This document shows, piece by piece, positions 61,300 to 64,000 of a stretch of DNA of 64,000 bases. The notes beneath the pieces are model-generated. The model saw only the letters and a program-made list of their open reading frames with translations, was not told where the DNA came from and searched no databases. The stretch is from contig NZ_DATCQT010000150.1 of assembly GCF_036569345.1 (NCBI RefSeq), positions 24,921 to 88,920 on the forward strand, in the 5' to 3' direction. This DNA is from Clostridium_AD sp036569345 (lineage in GTDB: Bacteria; Bacillota; Clostridia; Clostridiales; Clostridiaceae). Made by a program: the position numbers and the translations under genes. Each line of letters begins with the position of its first letter. The first letter of the stretch is position 1.

Positions 61300-61578
61300 T
61301 TAATTCTTTTTTGAAGCTGATGTTGCTGTATCTGCTTTTGCTGGTTTTGTTACTGCATTTGCCTTAGATATTGCTTCTGCTTTAGCATTAGCATCTTCTT
61401 TAGCTTTAGCTATCTCATTTGCTTTAGATATTGCTTCTGCTTTAGCTTTTGTTATCGATTCTGTTTTTATTTTAGATATTGCATCTGCTTTAGCTTTATC
61501 ATCTGATACTTTAGTACCACATCCTACTAATAATGTAGAACCTATTATTAGTGATAATATTATTCCTTTAATTTTCAT
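61300..61578 (-). CDS. Ala/Lys-rich small lipoprotein
   Basis: 92 residues. The signal peptide MKIKGIILSLIIGSTLLVGC ends in a lipobox, Cys20. The mature part is a repetitive low-complexity helix of Lys, Ala, Glu, Asp and Ser: KAKAEAISKANEIAKAKE is echoed by NAKAEAISKANAVTK, the result of an internal DNA duplication (61366-61393 against 61426-61453). The start is ATG at 61578 behind GGGAGG. No family is recognised; it may be a surface coiled-coil protein. The broken response regulator follows in the same frame. Confidence 0.72.
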   Translation of the reverse strand: MKIKGIILSLIIGSTLLVGCGTKVSDDKAKADAISKIKTESITKAKAEAISKANEIAKAKEDANAKAEAISKANAVTKPAKADTATSASKKN

Positions 61579-61721
61579 ATGAAACCTCCCTAATTATTGT
61601 TTTTTTTATAAACACATCTTTTTTTAGATGATATCACTTAAATCTCTTCTCTTTATATCATATTTTTCTGAGAAATTGCTGAGAAGAGAGTAAGTAAACC
61701 TTAAATATTACTAATAAATCA

Positions 61722-61750
61722 ACAAAAAAAACACCTCCAAACGAGGTGTG
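61722..61750 (-). terminator. Terminator of the aldehyde dehydrogenase gene
   Basis: ACACCTC (61731-61737) and GAGGTGT (61743-61749), with an eight-base T-run on the minus strand. Confidence 0.82.
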
Positions 61751-61794
61751 TCTCAAGACTATTATTAATTGGTAAGCAACGTCGACATGATTTT

Positions 61795-63186
61795 TTATTT
61801 TAATATTTTTCTTATAAGTTTAGCTCTATTCCCATAAGGAGGAAAAATAAGTTTTATATCTATAGAGGTACTTTTCTTTAGTATACTTTTTCTATGCGAG
61901 AAGGTTTCAAAACTATCTCTTCCATGATACGCACCCATTCCAGAATTTCCGACTCCACCAAAAGGCATATTGGAACTTGCAACATGAGATATAGTATCAT
62001 TTACGCAGCCTCCTCCAAATGAAATTCTACTTAAAACTGCTACTTCAACATTTTTATCTTCTGTGAAAACATATAGTGATAAAGGCTTTGGTCTATCATT
62101 TATCATTTCAATAACTTCTTCTAAATCTTCATATTCAAGTATTGGCATAATAGGCCCGAATATCTCATCTTGCATAACTGCATCCTGCCAATTAACTTTA
62201 TCAATGATTGTTGGTTCAATATACAAAGTACCTGCATTTGAATCTCCACCAAAGATAATTTTGTTCTTATCCTTCTGAATTATTGCATCCAATCTTTCAA
62301 ATTGCCTGCTATTAACGATTCTTCCATAATCAATACTCTTAGAAGCATCTTCACCATAAAAATTTACAACTGTGTTTTTTAATTTTTCTATGAAATTTTC
62401 TTTTATGTATTTATGAACAAGTATATAATCAGGAGCTATACAGGTTTGCCCTGCATTTAAGAGCTTGCCCCATAATATTCTTTTAGCTGTTAATTCTAAA
62501 TTAGCGGTTTTATCTACAATAACTGGACTTTTTCCACCAAGTTCAAGTGTTACAGGTACAAGATTTTCAGCAGCAGCTTTCATTACTATTCTCCCAACTG
62601 GTACACTACCAGTAAAGAAGATGTAATCAAAAGGTAAATTTATAAGGATTGAAGTAGTCTCTTTTTCTCCTTCAATAACTCGTATATATTTTTCTTCAAA
62701 AGTTTCTTCAATAATTTTTTTTACTAACCCCGAAACAGTAGGTGTACTTTCAGATGGTTTTAAAATAGCACAATTTCCAGCAGCTATAGCACCTATCAGT
62801 GGTTCAATTAAAAGCTGAAATGGATAATTAAAAGGTCCTATAATAAGCGCTGTTCCATAGGGTTCATACATTATATAACCCTTAGATGGAAATTGATGCA
62901 ATGGAGTTCTCACTTTTTTAGTTTTAGCCCAACTCTTTGAATGCTTTATAAAATTACCTATGCTATCCAATACAAAACCAATTTCAGTACCGTAAGCTTC
63001 AAATTCACTTTTACCTAAATCCCTGTACAAGGCATTTATTATCTCTTTTTCATATTTTTTTATAATATTTTTTAGTCTCTTAAGTGCAGATATTCTATAA
63101 TCTATGCTTCTTGTTTCACCTGTATTAAAAAATTTTTTATGTTCATTAAGTGCACTTTGGGCTGTTGTTTGGTCAATTATGTCCAC
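61795..63186 (-). CDS. Aldehyde dehydrogenase, class 3 type
   Basis: 463 residues oxidising aldehydes with NAD(P)+. The catalytic Cys249 is in NAGQTCIAPDY and the general base Glu215 in LELGGKSP; NAD-site motifs are GPFNYPFQL, KPSESTP and FFTGSVPVGR. The short form with this N-terminus resembles the fatty-aldehyde/coniferyl aldehyde dehydrogenase (ALDH3) group. The start is GTG at 63186, seven bases after GGAGG. It is a single-gene unit with its own terminator. Confidence 0.93.
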   Translation of the reverse strand: MDIIDQTTAQSALNEHKKFFNTGETRSIDYRISALKRLKNIIKKYEKEIINALYRDLGKSEFEAYGTEIGFVLDSIGNFIKHSKSWAKTKKVRTPLHQFPSKGYIMYEPYGTALIIGPFNYPFQLLIEPLIGAIAAGNCAILKPSESTPTVSGLVKKIIEETFEEKYIRVIEGEKETTSILINLPFDYIFFTGSVPVGRIVMKAAAENLVPVTLELGGKSPVIVDKTANLELTAKRILWGKLLNAGQTCIAPDYILVHKYIKENFIEKLKNTVVNFYGEDASKSIDYGRIVNSRQFERLDAIIQKDKNKIIFGGDSNAGTLYIEPTIIDKVNWQDAVMQDEIFGPIMPILEYEDLEEVIEMINDRPKPLSLYVFTEDKNVEVAVLSRISFGGGCVNDTISHVASSNMPFGGVGNSGMGAYHGRDSFETFSHRKSILKKSTSIDIKLIFPPYGNRAKLIRKILK

Positions 63187-63436
63187 ATTAAAACCTCCAT
63201 CCGATTATTAAATTAATGCTTCAAATTAACAATCTAGTATCTGTATAAATTATACAGCATATTATTATAAATTCCCAATTTCTTTTAACTCATTCTCACA
63301 TCATTAATTGTATTAAACACTATATTTAAGGGTAAAGTTATTATACCGAACATATAAAGTATATAATGTAAGTAGCATCTTTTTAAAAACAGTTTATGAT
63401 TTAGAAAAAATGATATATTAAAAGGAGATTTTAACT

Positions 63437-63967
63437 ATGGAAATGATAAAAACAATAGAAATGCGTAAATCTACTCGAAGTTATAAAGCTGAGCAAATTA
63501 GTGATGAATCCCTAACAGTCATTCTCAATGCTGGTTGCGCTGCACCAGTGGGAATGGGTGCATATGATTCAGTCCACATAACAGTAATTCAAAATTCTGA
63601 TTTACTAAACAAAATCACAAAAGTTACTACAAATACATTTGGTAATCCAGAAATGAAACCATTTTATGGTGCCCCTACATTAATAATTGTTTCTAGTAAA
63701 GTAAACGAGGAGGTTCCTACTGTTGGGGTAGCAAACGCTGCTTGCATTATCGAGAATATGACTCTTGCAGCTACTGATATGAGTTTAGGTAGTGTTTATC
63801 TATGGGCATTCATATCATCATTTTCTGCTGATAAGGATCTATTAAAAGAACTCGGTTTACCTGAAGGATTTACACCTCTTTCCGGAATTGCAATAGGTTA
63901 TCCAGTTGAAGCTCTAGATAAAGCAAAAAAATCAAAACACACTATTAATATTAATATGATTAAGTAA
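63437..63967 (+). CDS. Nitroreductase-family flavoprotein
   Basis: 176 residues. The opening IEMRKSTRSYKAEQISDESL is the FMN-phosphate-binding signature, and GCAAPVGMGAYDSVHITV, FYGAPTLIIVSS and the late ENMTLAATDMSLGSVYL and PEGFTPLSGIAIGYP blocks fit the family. Such enzymes reduce nitro groups, quinones or flavins with NAD(P)H. The substrate is unknown. The start is ATG at 63437 after AAAAGGAG. The gene is complete, ending 33 bases before the window edge. Confidence 0.92.
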   Translation: MEMIKTIEMRKSTRSYKAEQISDESLTVILNAGCAAPVGMGAYDSVHITVIQNSDLLNKITKVTTNTFGNPEMKPFYGAPTLIIVSSKVNEEVPTVGVANAACIIENMTLAATDMSLGSVYLWAFISSFSADKDLLKELGLPEGFTPLSGIAIGYPVEALDKAKKSKHTININMIK

Positions 63968-64000
63968 TAATTAAAGTGGCTTGTCTATTTTATTTAAGAC

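Overview
This window looks like a chromosome segment of a Clostridium sensu stricto-type anaerobe. The DNA is very AT-rich, the ribosome binding sites are strong AGGAGG types, TTG and GTG starts are used, and the gene set is clostridial: Rnf complex, rubredoxin, NusG-II/Gx transporter pair, YceG/TelA pair and a GlcT-type ptsG leader. No rRNA or tRNA gene is visible. A species cannot be named from the sequence alone.

Region 1 (1-19.3 kb) is housekeeping and nutrient metabolism. It holds the 3' end of surE, a convergent rubredoxin, a homocysteine methyltransferase/MTHFR fusion, a cadC-cadA metal efflux pair with a clear promoter and operator, and an autoregulated amino-sugar operon nagR-murQ-nagA-nagB behind a NagR-type operator. 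A block of leftward genes follows (CBS protein, MATE and EamA transporters, HD-GYP phosphodiesterase). Then come nifS-thiI for tRNA thiolation, ptsG with an RNA antiterminator/terminator leader, and a PAP2 phosphatase.

Region 2 (19.4-30.5 kb) has a three-gene polar amino acid ABC transporter, an FMN riboswitch with its terminator controlling ribD-ribE-ribBA-ribH, a cluster of large hairpin repeats, a GGDEF cyclase, a HAD phosphatase and 5-formyl-THF cyclo-ligase.

Region 3 (30.5-44.7 kb) carries the leftward operon oppA-B-C-D-F, a NusG-II/Gx transporter pair followed by another copy of the large hairpin repeat, and the complete leftward rnfC-D-G-E-A-B operon. The Rnf complex couples ferredoxin:NAD+ electron transfer to an ion gradient.

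Region 4 (44.8-51.9 kb) has yceG-telA-rarA and leftward pepF, DUF948 and YtxH genes.

Region 5 (52-64 kb) is an accessory region. It contains an IS110-family element with an apparently intact recombinase and two candidate non-coding RNA structures, decayed genes (aldo/keto reductase, ADP-ribosylglycohydrolase, CitB-type response regulator), a two-gene Ku-ligase end-joining operon, a PAS histidine kinase, an Ala/Lys-rich lipoprotein, an aldehyde dehydrogenase and a nitroreductase.

The most interesting non-coding signals are: (i) the two structured segments flanking the IS110 recombinase, candidates for a guide (bridge/seek) RNA; (ii) a family of 220-290 bp hairpin elements at 26.3-26.9 kb and 38.8-39.0 kb; (iii) short ACC-n-GGT palindromes, single or in tandem, in the gaps of several operons; (iv) the ptsG RNA switch; and (v) the rib riboswitch, whose terminator repeats a stretch of the aptamer 5' strand.
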